DNA from: Candidatus Altimarinota bacterium
GTDB lineage: Bacteria; Patescibacteriota; Gracilibacteria; BD1-5; UBA6164
DNA: 64,000 nt
Reading direction: 5' to 3'
Assembly: GCA_028698305.1 (NCBI GenBank)
Contig: JAQVDN010000001.1
Span: forward strand, 186,001 to 250,000
Shown here in pieces: positions 1 through 13,188 of this stretch (position 1 is its first letter; each line of letters opens with the position of its first letter). The notes under the pieces were generated by a model, which was given only the letters and a program-made list of their open reading frames with translations, made no database searches and was not told the DNA's origin. The position numbers were made by a program, and so were the translations under genes.

Positions 1-67
1 TAATAATATTTCTTATTATAATATAAATATATAACTTGTCAATAAAACATAACAAACTTTATTTTTC

Positions 68-95
68 TTGCTATTTAATCATTTTTTCTTATAAT
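68..95 (+). promoter_or_regulatory. Promoter of prfA
   Basis: TTGCTA (68-73) and TATAAT (90-95) are separated by 16 bp. The start codon lies 31 bases further on in an A-rich leader with no Shine-Dalgarno sequence. The bases 1-67 upstream hold no gene that can be recognised. Confidence 0.6.
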
Positions 96-126
96 TCGCA
101 AAAATTTAAAAATAATAAATATATTT

Positions 127-1206
127 ATGAAATTCAATTTAGATAATCTAGTAGCCGAATATGAATCTCTGGAACAAAAGATGTCAGATCCAGAGATTTT
201 CAAAGACCAAAAAAAGATAAAAGAAGTTACGGGAAGAAAAAAACAAATAGAAGAAGCAGTAAATTTATACAAACAATATAAGTCTGTATATGAAGCATAT
301 GAAGAAAATAAAGAAATGCTTTATAGTGAAAAAGATGAAGAAATGAGAGATCTTATAAAGATGGAAATAGCAGAAGCAGAAGAAAAAATCCCAAATCTAG
401 AAGAAAGTCTTAAAATTTCATTGTTGCCAAAGGATCCTAATGATGATAAAAATATAATCGTTGAAGTTAGAGCCTGAGCAGGTTGAGATGAAGCATCTCT
501 TTTTGCTGCTGAACTTTCAAAGTCTTATATGCTTTTTGCTGAAAACGAAGGTTATAGTGTAGATATTTCAGAACAATCAGATAATGAAACTGGTTGAGTA
601 AAAGAAATAATTTTTGAAGTAAAAGGTGAGTGAGCATATTCAAGATTTAAATATGAATCATGAGTTCATAGAGTACAAAGAATTCCAGCAACTGAAAGTA
701 AAGGTAGGGTTCATACTTCTACTATTACTGTAGCCATAATGCCTGAAGTAGATGAACTTGATTTTGAATTAAATCCAGATGATGTTGAAATGCAATTTAC
801 AAGATCAAGTTGAGCAGGTTGACAACATGTTAACAAAACAGACTCAGCTGTTCAATTAAAACATATTCCAACTTGAGTAATGGTTTTTTGTCAAGAAGGT
901 AGGTCACAACACAAAAATAGGGAAAAAGCTCGGGCTATTTTGAGAAGTAAACTTTATGCTTTTGAAGAAGAAAAAAGACAAAAAGAATTATGAGAAGCTA
1001 GGTCCTCACAAGTTTGAACTTGAGACAGAAGTGAAAAAATAAGAACTTATAATTTTCCACAAGATAGATTAACAGACCATAGAATAGGTCAAAACTTTTC
1101 AGGTTTACCTCAAATTATGATGTGAAGACTTGCTCCAATTATTGATGCATGTGCTGTTGCTGATCAACAAGCAAAACTTGAAGCTGCTTGAAAAGGAAGT
1201 GTATAA
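127..1206 (+). CDS. prfA: Peptide chain release factor 1 (UAA/UAG specific)
   Basis: This 359-residue protein ends translation at UAA and UAG by binding the ribosomal A site and triggering peptidyl-tRNA hydrolysis. The codon-reading tripeptide is PAT (residues 187-189, within [14 protein letters not shown]), the PxT signature of RF1; the SPF of RF2 is absent. The catalytic GGQ is at 231-233, and its second glycine is encoded by TGA, so the factor needs UGA-as-Gly to make its own active site. The length is normal for RF1. No Shine-Dalgarno precedes the start. An RF1 recognising only UAA/UAG fits an organism that has reassigned UGA. In the standard code the frame would end after 116 residues. 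Confidence 0.97.
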
Positions 1207-1221
1207 AATTTTAAACTAAAT

Positions 1222-2070
1222 ATGAAACCATTTATTGTTTATGAAACATATAAAATAAAAAAGTCAGAAATATATGACTTTTTTATTTATGCTCCACACG
1301 ATTGAATAGATAAATCTTGGCTTGATATAATAAAACAAAATCTAATAGAAAATGACTTTGAAGATAAAACTATCATGGATTATATCATTCACGAATCAGA
1401 TCTAGGTTCTTGAATTATTTCTAAATGAATATTTGAATATATAAAAACTAGATTTCCAGAATTGAAGCTTTGCCTTATAATATGACAAGTTCCTAGAGCT
1501 TTTTGTGATTTTAATCGTTCTATTGAAAATGCTTGTCCAAAAATACTCAAAACAGATTATTTTTTAGAAATGTATAAAGATTCTATTTCTCAAATAGAAA
1601 AGATAATAGAGAAATCTGCTTGTTGAATACATATTCATACAATGTGTTGAAGAGAAAATGATTTTCCTTGGGTTTTTCATGAAAATATAAAAAATCAAGA
1701 TTTGATAGAATTTTTAGAAAAATCTTATTCTTGAGAAGAAAGAAGAGAAAATTTTTTAACTTCAAACAAAGCTTGAGATTATTATTCTTGTAAGATGCTT
1801 GATAGAGAATTGAGAGGAGTTTTTGATAAAGCAAGTATTCCTTTTTATGAAAACAAATCTTATTCTTTAGAAGATAAATATCAAGTCACTAGTTTGATAC
1901 AAAAGGTGCCGTCTTCTTTTATAGAAGTTTTGAAATCAAATATTGCAACTGATGAGACAAAAGACTTTACAAATAATTCTAAAATAGTTTTAGATGATAT
2001 AAAAGTTCAAAAATATATAAGATTACTTAGTGAAGTTATAGAAAAATTTTTAATTAAAAAATATTATTAA
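1222..2070 (+). CDS. N-formylglutamate amidohydrolase-like protein
   Basis: A 282-residue protein (table 25) resembling the N-formylglutamate amidohydrolase family. It shows YAPHDGIDKS near residue 26, ESDLGSG, VPRAFCDFNRSIEN and GIHIHTM, which correspond to the SPHDG, D-x-G, R-x-x-D-x-NR and H-x-H blocks of that zinc hydrolase family. No histidine degradation genes are nearby, so the substrate is uncertain and another N-acyl amide or a peptidoglycan fragment is possible. It starts 15 bases after prfA and is followed after one base by the next gene, so the three are probably one transcript. Confidence 0.6.
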
Positions 2071-2071
2071 T

Positions 2072-2614
2072 ATGACACTTTGATTATTTATAGGTAGATT
2101 AAATCCACCTCATATATGACATATATCTATTATTGATAAAGCTCTTTTTGAAAATGAAAAGGTAATTATTCTTATTTGAACAAAGCTTGATAGAGACCAA
2201 AATAATCCTCTTAGTTTTTTAGAAATAAAAGAATTATTATTACTTAAATATAACAATAATCCAAAATTACAAATTTTGGAATTATTAGATGATAGAAGTG
2301 ACTTGATTTGGATATACAATATATATAAGATACTTTTTGAAAAATGATTAGGTATAAATGATATAAATTTATATGCTTGAGATTTTAAAAATGATAGTGC
2401 TTATACTATAATAAAAAAATATGAAAGTCATTTCAATAATTTTTCTTTCAATTATATAGAATGCTCTAGAGAAGATTCTTTTGTAACTCACAACTGACAA
2501 AAAATCTCTATTAGTGCTACAAATCTGAGACAAGCATTAAGAGATAAAGATTATGAATTAGTAAATATGCTTTGTGATGAAAGGATGATAGAAAAAATCA
2601 AAAATTATTTTTAA
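2072..2614 (+). CDS. Nicotinamide-nucleotide adenylyltransferase-like nucleotidyltransferase
   Basis: A 180-residue class I nucleotidyltransferase. The N-terminus reads LFIGRLNPPHIGH, the GRFxPxHxGH nucleotide-binding block, and ISATNLRQAL near residue 150 matches the C-terminal ISxTxxR block. Both are typical of archaeal-type NMN adenylyltransferase (NadM-like), which joins NMN and ATP to give NAD+. Related cytidylyltransferases share the first motif, so the substrate is inferred. The start ATG lies one base after the preceding stop, which indicates translational coupling. Confidence 0.7.
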
Positions 2615-2625
2615 GCTATAAAAAT

Positions 2626-3255
2626 ATGAATAAATGTATTTATTGTTGAAGCTGAAAAAATATAACTAAAGAACATATTGTTCCTAAATCTATTTTTAGT
2701 TGATATAAATGAAAAAAACGATTGATTACTTTACCAAGTTGTTATGATTGTAATTCTTTTTTTTCAAAAGATGAAGAAATTTTTGTACATCAATTGCATT
2801 TTGTTGAATGAATTGAAAAAAAAGAAATTTTAGAAAAAATACAAAGGAGATTTCTGAATCCAAAGTTAACTAGAAAAAACAAAGAACTAAGAGATACTTT
2901 TTCATATGATGAAAATAATGAATGAGACTTAAGGTTTATTACATCTATTGATGATAAAATATTTAAAAATTGTATATCTAAAATTGTAAAATGATTGTAT
3001 TTTTATAATTTTAATAAAGATTTAACTTTTTTTGATTCTGAATTTATTCTTCAAAGAAAAAATAATTTAAATTTAGATAAGCGTCAATTAATATCTAAAG
3101 AGTTATTTATTGATAAATTTGATTGGAGTAGTTTAATTTTATGAGAAAAATATGATTGATATTTTGAATACTATTATTCTAATATTGATTGAGTTGTTAT
3201 TTATAAATTAATTTTTTATGAAGACATAGAAATATATTGTATCTTTTTTAATTAA
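2626..3255 (+). CDS. HNH-endonuclease-like zinc-finger protein
   Basis: A 209-residue protein of unknown role. The first 45 residues contain CIYCG, KEHIVPKSI and CYDCN, the two Cys pairs and central His of an HNH nuclease fold with a structural zinc. The remainder is rich in Lys, Asn and Phe and matches nothing recognised. Similar stand-alone HNH proteins occur in mobile or defence loci, but here it sits at the end of the prfA operon, 11 bases after the nucleotidyltransferase. Nuclease activity is inferred from the motif only. Confidence 0.55.
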
Positions 3256-3257
3256 AA

Positions 3258-3372
3258 AAATCAAAAATCATTTTTAAACCCCAAAAATTTTGATTTTAAA
3301 ACATTTTACTATAAAAATAGTACATGAAATAAATTATAAAAAACACTCAATTTTTAAAATTGAGTGTTTTTT
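3258..3372 (+). terminator. Two tandem hairpin terminators after the HNH gene
   Basis: An imperfect AT hairpin (AAATCAAAA around 3258 pairing with TTTTGATTT around 3289) is followed by a clean hairpin. In the second, AACACTCAATTTT pairs with AAAATTGAGTGTT and a T run follows (3338-3372). Confidence 0.65.
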
Positions 3373-3432
3373 ATATAAAAATTTGAGTTTATAAACATTT
3401 TTTAAAAAATCCTGTCTACTTTAAGCCATAAT

Positions 3433-3460
3433 TTGATTTTATTAAATATTTATATATACT
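3433..3460 (+). promoter_or_regulatory. Promoter of the toxin-antitoxin pair
   Basis: TTGATT (3433-3438) and TATACT (3455-3460) lie 16 bp apart, 29 bases before the antitoxin start. An autoregulatory operator would be expected here, but no clear palindrome is visible. Confidence 0.55.
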
Positions 3461-3489
3461 ACAAAAGTATTAATTTTTAATATAAAATT

Positions 3490-3723
3490 ATGACAACAAC
3501 TTTAGATAAAAATATTTCTACATTTAAGATAAAAGATGAAGAGTTTGTAGTTATTTCTAAAAAAGATTATTTAAAATTAAAATCAAATTCAAAAAAGGAT
3601 TTTGATATAGATTTTAGAATACTTAATGAAAATGAGATAAGCGATGATTTGAAGAAGAAATTTGAAGAGAGCAAAAAAAAGCCTTTATCAAGTTTTACAA
3701 ATCTAACAAAAGAATATGCTTAA
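3490..3723 (+). CDS. Putative antitoxin of a type II toxin-antitoxin pair
   Basis: A 77-residue, highly charged protein with no glycine and so no UGA codon. The segment EEFVVISKKDYLKL resembles the Phd/YefM-type antitoxin N-terminus, which typically reads yVVIpkeeyekL. The C-terminal half (DDLKKKFEESKKK) is Lys/Glu rich, as in the disordered toxin-wrapping tail of such antitoxins. The assignment rests mainly on context: it overlaps the next gene by eight bases and that gene has a RelE/ParE-like ending. Family membership is not certain. Confidence 0.55.
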   Translation: MTTTLDKNISTFKIKDEEFVVISKKDYLKLKSNSKKDFDIDFRILNENEISDDLKKKFEESKKKPLSSFTNLTKEYA

Positions 3724-3973
3724 TATTAAAGAAATTTATGAGGAAAACTCTATAAAAGAATTTCTTGTAAAAAGGAGATTGTTAACTCAATATTTAAAAT
3801 CAACAAAATTTTTACTTGCTTGAAATTTTGCTAAATTAGATTTTAAATTGAGAGAACCAAAAAAAGATGAAATATATTCTTTTAGAATAAATAAGCAATT
3901 TAGAGCATTTTGATATTTCGAAGAAAATGGAATATTTATAGTTTTTGAAATAAATAACCATTCAAATTTTTAA
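3716..3973 (+). CDS. RelE/ParE-like toxin
   Basis: An 85-residue protein whose C-terminal part, EIYSFRINKQFRAFGYFEENGIFIVFEINNH, follows the RelE/HigB pattern of a beta-sheet with alternating Arg and aromatic residues that ends in a conserved His. RelE-type toxins cut mRNA in the ribosomal A site; ParE relatives poison gyrase. Two glycines are UGA coded. It overlaps the antitoxin frame by eight bases. gyrB begins 16 bases after its stop, so the pair sits directly upstream of gyrase subunit B. Whether that placement has meaning is open. Confidence 0.6.
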
Positions 3974-3989
3974 AATTTAATAAAAAATT

Positions 3990-5888
3990 ATGTCAGAACA
4001 AAGTTACTGAGCTGAGAATATACAGGTCTTAGAATGATTAGAACCTGTTAGAAAAAGACCATGAATGTATATTGGTTCAACAGATGAAAGATGATTACAT
4101 CATCTAGTTTGGGAAATAGTAGACAACTCTATAGATGAAGCTATGGCTGGTCATTGTGATACTATTACGGTAACACTTTGAGCTGATTGATCATGTATGG
4201 TTGAAGATAATGGTAGATGAATACCTGTTGAAAAACATCCTCAAACAGGTAAATCAACTCTTGAAACTATTTTAACAGTATTACATGCTGGTTGAAAATT
4301 TGGTTGAGGTGGTTATAAAGTATCTGGTTGATTACACTGAGTAGGTTCTTCTGTAGTAAATGCTCTTTCTACAAAGCTAGAAGCTTGGGTACATAGAAAT
4401 GGAGAAATACACTATCAATCATTTTCTCTTTGAATATCTGATTGAGATATCAAAGTTGTTTGAAAAACAAAACATACAGGTACTATTATCAAATTTTATC
4501 CTGATGCTAGTATTTTTAAAATAACTACAGAGTTTGATTACAAAACTATTAAAAATAGATTAAGGCAACAAGCATATCTTACAAAATGAATTACTCTTTA
4601 CTTAAATGATGAAAGAACTGGTGAAAGATATAAATATTATTTTGAATGAGGTATTAAATCATATGTAAATTTTTTAAATAAGAAAGAAGATACTATTTGA
4701 GAAATATTTTATGTTGAAAAAGAAAAAAATGATATCCTTGTTGAACTTTCTATGCAATATAATAAAGAATATTCTGATAATATAATAACTTTTGTAAACA
4801 ATATTCATACTCCAGAAGGTTGAAGTCATCTTACATGATTTAGAATGGCTCTTACAAGAACTATAAATAAATATGCAAGAGATAAAGGTATATTAAAAGA
4901 AAAAGATCAAAATTTAACAAATGATGATGTAATTGAATGATTAACATGTGTTATTTCAGTTAAAGTTGTAGATCCACAATTTGAATGACAAACAAAAGGT
5001 AAACTTGGTACTCCTGAAGCAAGATGAGCAGTAGATGCTGTATTTGCAGAAAAATTTTTAGAATTTTTAGAAGAAGATCCAAATAGTGCAAAAAAAATAA
5101 TTGAAAAAGTATTTTTAGCTGCAAAAGCTAGACTAGCAGCAAGAGCAGCAAGAGATACTGTAATTAGAAAAGGTGCATTAGAAGGTATGACTCTTCCAGG
5201 TAAACTATCTGATTGTTCTAGTAAAGATCCACAAAAATCAGAACTATATATAGTAGAGGGAGATTCTGCCTGAGGTTCTGCAAAACAAGGTAGGGATAGA
5301 GAACATCAAGCTATATTGCCATTAAAAGGTAAGATTCTTAATACAGAACAAGCAAGAATTGATAAGATTTTTGCAAATCAAGAAATAAAAAACATGATTA
5401 TTGCACTTGGTACTTCTATAGGTGAAACTTTTGATATAAGTAAACTTAGATATCATAGAATAGTTATAATGACCGATGCCGATGTTGATGGTGCACATAT
5501 TAGAACTTTACTTTTAACTTTCTTTTTTAGATATTTGAAAGATTTAATTAAATCAGGGTATTTATATATTGCTCAACCACCTTTATATAAACTTACAAAA
5601 TGAAAAAAATCATGGTATGTTTATAGTGAGGAAGAAAAACAAGCTATAATTGATGCTGAACAAATAAATTGAGAAAATATTCAAAGATATAAAGGTCTTG
5701 GGGAAATGAATCCAGAACAACTTTGGGAAACAACAATGGATCCTACAACAAGAAAAATGTACAAGGTAAGTATAGAAGATGCAGAACAAGCAGATGAAAT
5801 ATTCAAGATACTTATGTGAGATGAAGTTGCTCCAAGAAGAAGATTTATTCAATCAAGAGCAAAAGATGTAAGAAATTTAGATGTATAA
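3990..5888 (+). CDS. gyrB: DNA gyrase subunit B
   Basis: This 632-residue ATPase subunit of gyrase introduces negative supercoils together with GyrA (encoded at 57.9-60.5 kb). Visible blocks are the GHKL ATPase ([41 protein letters not shown]), the TOPRIM signature [14 protein letters not shown] near residue 422 and the metal-binding [14 protein letters not shown] near 496. Ending is by the usual [18 protein letters not shown] block. Many invariant glycines are TGA. The length is normal for GyrB without the gammaproteobacterial insertion. ParE is the alternative, but GyrA is present and no parC is seen. Confidence 0.96.
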
Positions 5889-5899
5889 AAATATATTCT

Positions 5900-6556
5900 A
5901 TGAGTAGAGTAATAATAACTTGATGAAGTGAATGACTTGGTCTTGAATTATCAAAACTTTTTTTAGAAAAATGATTTGAAGTTATTTGTTTATCAAGAAA
6001 AAAACCAGAAATAGATGTAATTCATATTGAAACTAATTTAACAGATGAAAAATCTATTCAAAAAACTATTGATAAAATTAAAACTGATTATAGAGAATTT
6101 AATTGTTTGATAAATTGTGCATGAGTTATGGATATTGCAGATTTATGAAACATAGATTATAAAAAAACTGAGAAACTATTTAAAATAAATGTATTAGCTC
6201 CGATAATTATAACTTCAGAACTTATAGATTTGATTAAACAAAATGAGTCTGATATAGTAAATATTTGATCTACAGTTTGATTTAAAGCTTATGAAAAACA
6301 ATGTTCTTATTGAGCATCAAAATGGGCAATTAGATGAATAAATGAAAATTTACAATTAGAACTTAAAAAAACAAAATGCAGAGTTATTTGATTTAATCCT
6401 GGTGGATTTAAATCAAAAATTGTTGAAAAAGCCACATGAATAAAACCTGATTTATCTCCATATATGGAACCAAAAGAATTGGCAAAATTATTAATTCAGA
6501 TTTTAGAACTCCCAAAAAATATGGAAGTTTCAGAAATCATTATAAATAGGAAGTAG
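5900..6556 (+). CDS. Short-chain dehydrogenase/reductase
   Basis: A 218-residue SDR oxidoreductase. The nucleotide-binding TGGSEGLGLELS is at residues 7-18, INCAGVMD corresponds to the NNAG block, and YGASKWAIRG supplies the catalytic Tyr and Lys, with the NIGS serine upstream. NPGGFKS matches the PG motif after the active site. NAD(P) use is expected but the substrate cannot be told from the sequence. It starts 11 bases after gyrB, is probably co-transcribed with it and ends at a TAG just before a hairpin terminator. Confidence 0.8.
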
Positions 6557-6593
6557 TTTATAAGTGTCCAAAAAACTAGAACATTGCATTGTT

Positions 6594-6630
6594 AAAAAAT
6601 GAGATTTTTGTGAAAATCTCATTTTATTTT
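6594..6630 (+). terminator. Terminator after the SDR gene
   Basis: AAAATGAGATTTT pairs with AAAATCTCATTTT around a TGTG loop and is followed by a T-rich tail. Confidence 0.75.
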
Positions 6631-6681
6631 GCTTCAATTTAAGCCAAAAATAATTATTTTGATAAAAAGTAAAAAAAAATT

Positions 6682-6709
6682 TTGACTTTAATAAAAAAAA
6701 ATATAAAAT
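6682..6709 (+). promoter_or_regulatory. Promoter of the tRNA cluster
   Basis: TTGACT (6682-6687) and TAAAAT (6704-6709) are 16 bp apart and preceded by a run of A residues. It is almost the same as the second rRNA promoter, including the AAAAA-TTTTGACT context, and lies 29 bases before tRNA-Asn. Confidence 0.65.
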
Positions 6710-6738
6710 CTCACTCGCTTGATAGATAGCAAATATAT

Positions 6739-6813
6739 TCCTCAATAGCTCAGCGGTAGAGTAGATGGCTGTTAACCATTTGGTCGTTGGTTCGAATCCA
6801 ACTTGGGGAGCCA
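6739..6813 (+). tRNA. tRNA-Asn (GUU)
   Basis: The acceptor TCCTCAA pairs with TTGGGGA, the anticodon is GTT, the T-arm is TTGGTTCGAATCCAA and CCA is encoded. It begins 29 bases after a promoter and is followed closely by tRNA-Ser. Confidence 0.93.
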
Positions 6814-6842
6814 ATTAAATATATGTTCTTTAAATATAGTGT

Positions 6843-6930
6843 GGAGAGATGGCTGAGTGGTTGAAAGCAACGGTCTTGAAAACCGTCGTGTCGCAAGACA
6901 CCCAGGGTTCGAATCCCTGTTTCTCCGCCA
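6843..6930 (+). tRNA. tRNA-Ser (UGA)
   Basis: Acceptor GGAGAGA pairs with TTTCTCC, the anticodon is TGA, there is a long variable arm (GTGTCGCAAGACAC) and CCA is encoded. The last 28 bases from the T-loop through the T run (6910-6937) recur exactly at 7068-7095, after a structured repeat. A GCCATT...AATGGC hairpin overlapping the 3' end may terminate it. Confidence 0.94.
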
Positions 6931-6978
6931 TTTTTTTATTAATTAATGGCTTTTTGTTTTCGGATTTATCTTCATATT

Positions 6979-7096
6979 TGGATTCGAAAGGAGGTTTTTT
7001 ACGAAAGTAAAAATTTTATTGTGACAAATAGGAACAATAAAAACGGATGTCTGACCCGTAAGGGCAACGAATCCCTGTTTCTCCGCCATTTTTTTT
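6979..7096 (+). repeat. tRNA-tail structured repeat, copy 1
   Basis: The core, 6979-7056, has three parts: GGATTCGAAAGGAGG, a hairpin TTTTTAC-GAAA-GTAAAAA, and a hairpin TTTTATTGT/ACAATAAAA with an 11-base loop. A small CCC-GTAA-GGG hairpin and a second copy of the tRNA-Ser(UGA) 3' end (7068-7096) follow. The leading GGATTCG is complementary to the CGAATCC of the duplicated T-arm. Two further core copies lie at 7217 and 13076. It resembles a mobile or structured RNA element tied to tRNA 3' ends. No protein is encoded. Confidence 0.7.
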
Positions 7097-7112
7097 TGTT
7101 TTAAAATAAGTT

Positions 7113-7202
7113 GGAGAGGTGGCAGAGTGGCTTATCGCGCACCCCTGCTAAGGGTGTGAACCTTTACGGGTTCCGAGGGTTCAAATCCCTCCCTTTCCGC
7201 CA
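7113..7202 (+). tRNA. tRNA-Ser (GCU)
   Basis: Acceptor GGAGAGG pairs with CTTTCC plus the discriminator G, the anticodon is GCT, there is a long variable arm and CCA is encoded. Its final 21 bases plus ATTCCAAA are repeated after the next structured repeat (7182-7209 equals 7306-7333). Confidence 0.93.
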
Positions 7203-7216
7203 TTCCAAATTGATAG

Positions 7217-7333
7217 TGGATTTGAAAAGGAGGTTTTTTACGAAAGTAAAAATTTTATTGTGACGAATAGGAACAATAAAAACGGATGTCCGACCTGAAA
7301 GGCGACAAATCCCTCCCTTTCCGCCATTCCAAA
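7217..7333 (+). repeat. tRNA-tail structured repeat, copy 2
   Basis: It has the same core as copy 1 with GAAA-capped and 9-bp hairpins conserved. The leading heptamer is GGATTTG here, matching the CAAATCC of its own duplicated tRNA-Ser(GCU) tail, whereas copy 1 has GGATTCG against CGAATCC. The small hairpin changes to CCT-GAA-AGG, so base pairing is kept while sequence changes. The duplicated tail is 7306-7333. Confidence 0.7.
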
Positions 7334-7336
7334 AAC

Positions 7337-7412
7337 GGGCCTGTAGCTCAGGGGTTAGAGCAGTTGGCTCATAACCAATTGGTCGTTGGTTCAATTCCAA
7401 CCAGGCCCACCA
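7337..7412 (+). tRNA. tRNA-Met (CAU)
   Basis: Acceptor GGGCCTG pairs with CAGGCCC, the anticodon is CAT and CCA is encoded. The first pair is G-C, so it is not a typical initiator. It may be elongator tRNA-Met or the tRNA-Ile whose CAU is modified to lysidine; the sequence alone does not settle this. Confidence 0.88.
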
Positions 7413-7444
7413 TCTTTTAAAACAAAGATAGGAATAGTTTAAAA

Positions 7445-7634
7445 TTTTATTTAAAAAATAAGTTTAAAGAAAAACTAAAAAAGTTTTGACTTAATAAATA
7501 AAATTTATACAATTCCGGAGCTTTATAAATAAAGACTCTAAAAAATTAATTTTATTTAAAAAATAAGTTTAAAGAAAAACTAAAAAAAGTTTTGACTTAA
7601 TAAATAAAATTTATAAAATTCCGGAGCTTTATAA
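7445..7634 (+). repeat. Direct duplication in the rRNA leader
   Basis: About 84 bases (7445-7528) recur at 7550-7634 with a single-base indel and one substitution (TTATACAATT versus TTATAAAATT). Each copy contains a complete promoter and the downstream GGAGCTTTATAAA, so the duplication doubled the rRNA promoter. Confidence 0.85.
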
Positions 7635-7835
7635 AAAAGTAAAAGTTACATATTTAATTGTTTTATGATAACAATTTAACTTATTTAAAATAAACTAAAA
7701 AAGTTTTGACAAAATAAATTAAATTAATAATATCTTGAAGCATTTAAGAAATTAACAAGACATTAACTAATTAATAAGTCAATAATCACAAAAAATATAA
7801 AAAAGTTTTGACAAATTAAAATAAATTAATAAACT
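7486..7835 (+). promoter_or_regulatory. Four tandem rRNA promoters
   Basis: P1 is TTGACT at 7486 with TACAAT at 7508. P2 is TTGACT at 7592 with TAAAAT at 7614. P3 is TTGACA at 7706 with TAATAT at 7728. P4 is TTGACA at 7808 with TAAACT at 7830. All four have a 16-bp spacer and the same AAAAAGTTTTGAC context. Multiple strong promoters are usual for rRNA operons; the single operon here would benefit from them. Confidence 0.7.
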
Positions 7836-7955
7836 CTTGTTACTTGAAAAAAGAAATACAGTTCTTTAAAATAAACAGAATATTAAAAGAAAAAACCAAT
7901 TCTAACTAGGAAAACTAAAATAATCAAAAAGTCCTATATTTATATAGGCATTTAA

Positions 7956-9434
<1,479 letters not shown>

Positions 9435-9552
9435 TTTTTCCTTAAGTTGTTTTGGAATTTTCTTTTAATATTGTGTTTATTTTGTTCATTAAAATAATCT
9501 GAATAGTTAAAGTTAGTTAATATCTATTAATAATTAATAGTATATTATAGTG
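9435..9552 (+). other. 16S-23S spacer without tRNA
   Basis: The spacer is about 118 bases and AT rich. No tRNA-Ile or tRNA-Ala is present, unlike many bacterial operons. Confidence 0.8.
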
Positions 9553-12477
<2,925 letters not shown>

Positions 12478-12573
12478 CTATATTCTCAATTATTTATTGA
12501 TTGTATTGATTAACTAACTTTAAGTATTCAGATTATTGAGCGAATTAAACAATTTAATTATTGATATTAGGCT

Positions 12574-12688
12574 CTTGGTAGTTATAACGGTTGAGGTACA
12601 CCTGTTCCCATCCCGAACACAGAAGTTAAGCCAACTCGTGCTAATGGTAGTGCATCTCGTAGATGTGTGAGAGTAGGTAGCTGCCAAG
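12574..12688 (+). rRNA. rrf: 5S ribosomal RNA
   Basis: The terminal stem CTTGGTAG pairs with CTGCCAAG. The loop blocks CCCATCCCGAACACAGAAG and GTTAAGCC are standard. It lies about 100 bases after the 23S end. Confidence 0.95.
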
Positions 12689-12734
12689 ATCTTGATATCA
12701 ATTTTTTTTATGACTTGTATATAATATATTATAT

Positions 12735-12809
12735 GCTCGAGTAGCTCAGTGGAAGAGCAGTGGCCTTCTAAGCCAAAGGTCGTAGGTTCGACCCCTGCCT
12801 CGAGCACCA
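12735..12809 (+). tRNA. tRNA-Arg (UCU)
   Basis: Acceptor GCTCGAG pairs with CTCGAGC, the anticodon is TCT and CCA is encoded. It reads AGA and AGG, the dominant Arg codons of this genome. Confidence 0.93.
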
Positions 12810-12823
12810 TTTTATACATACCC

Positions 12824-12900
12824 GGGTGATTAGCTCAGTTGGCGAGAGCATCTGCCTTACAAGCAGGGGGTCATAGGTTCGAATCCTATATCACCCACCA
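12824..12900 (+). tRNA. tRNA-Val (UAC)
   Basis: Acceptor GGGTGAT pairs with ATCACCC, the anticodon is TAC and CCA is encoded. Its 3' end (12882-12906) recurs at 12989-13013 and, degraded, at 13155-13170. Confidence 0.93.
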
Positions 12901-13014
12901 TTTTTATAATAAGTAAATTTTAATTTAGTAATAACTAAGTTAAAATTTTTTTATGTTTTGGATGAGAAGTTTATGCCCCTTGTGGGTAAATCCTATATCA
13001 CCCACCATTTTTAA
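12901..13014 (+). repeat. Reduced tRNA-tail repeat after tRNA-Val
   Basis: A terminator-like hairpin (AATTTTAATTTAGT pairing with ACTAAGTTAAAATT, 12914-12950) is followed by GGATGAGAAG, a CCC-CTTGT-GGG hairpin and an exact copy of the tRNA-Val 3' end (12989-13013). The two central hairpins of the full repeats are missing, so this looks like a shortened copy. Confidence 0.55.
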
Positions 13015-13075
13015 AATAAAAAGACTCCGATTTAAGTTTTACTTTGATTGGAGTTTTATTTTTGTTTGGATTCGA

Positions 13076-13170
13076 AAGGAGGTTTTTTCTGAAAGAAAAA
13101 TTTTATTGTGACGAATAGGAACAATAAAAACTGAGGTCTGCCCCTTTAGAATAACAAATCCTATTACCCA
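13076..13170 (+). repeat. tRNA-tail structured repeat, copy 3
   Basis: The core matches copies 1 and 2 (GGATTCGAAAGGAGG, then the 9-bp hairpin with ACGAATAGGA in its loop). The first hairpin has changed on both arms, from TTTTTAC/GTAAAAA to TTTTTC/GAAAAA, which keeps pairing. The tRNA-Val tail copy at 13155-13170 is degraded (AAATCCTATTACCCA). Confidence 0.65.
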
Positions 13171-13188
13171 TAATTTAAAATAATGAAA

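Noticed and set aside
127-477. Many short open frames that end at TGA, for example a 116-residue frame at the start of prfA
   Set aside because: They are fragments of longer genes once TGA is read as glycine; the family motifs continue past each TGA in the same frame.
127-1206. Release factor 2
   Set aside because: The recognition tripeptide is PAT (RF1) and there is no programmed frameshift site; SPF is absent.
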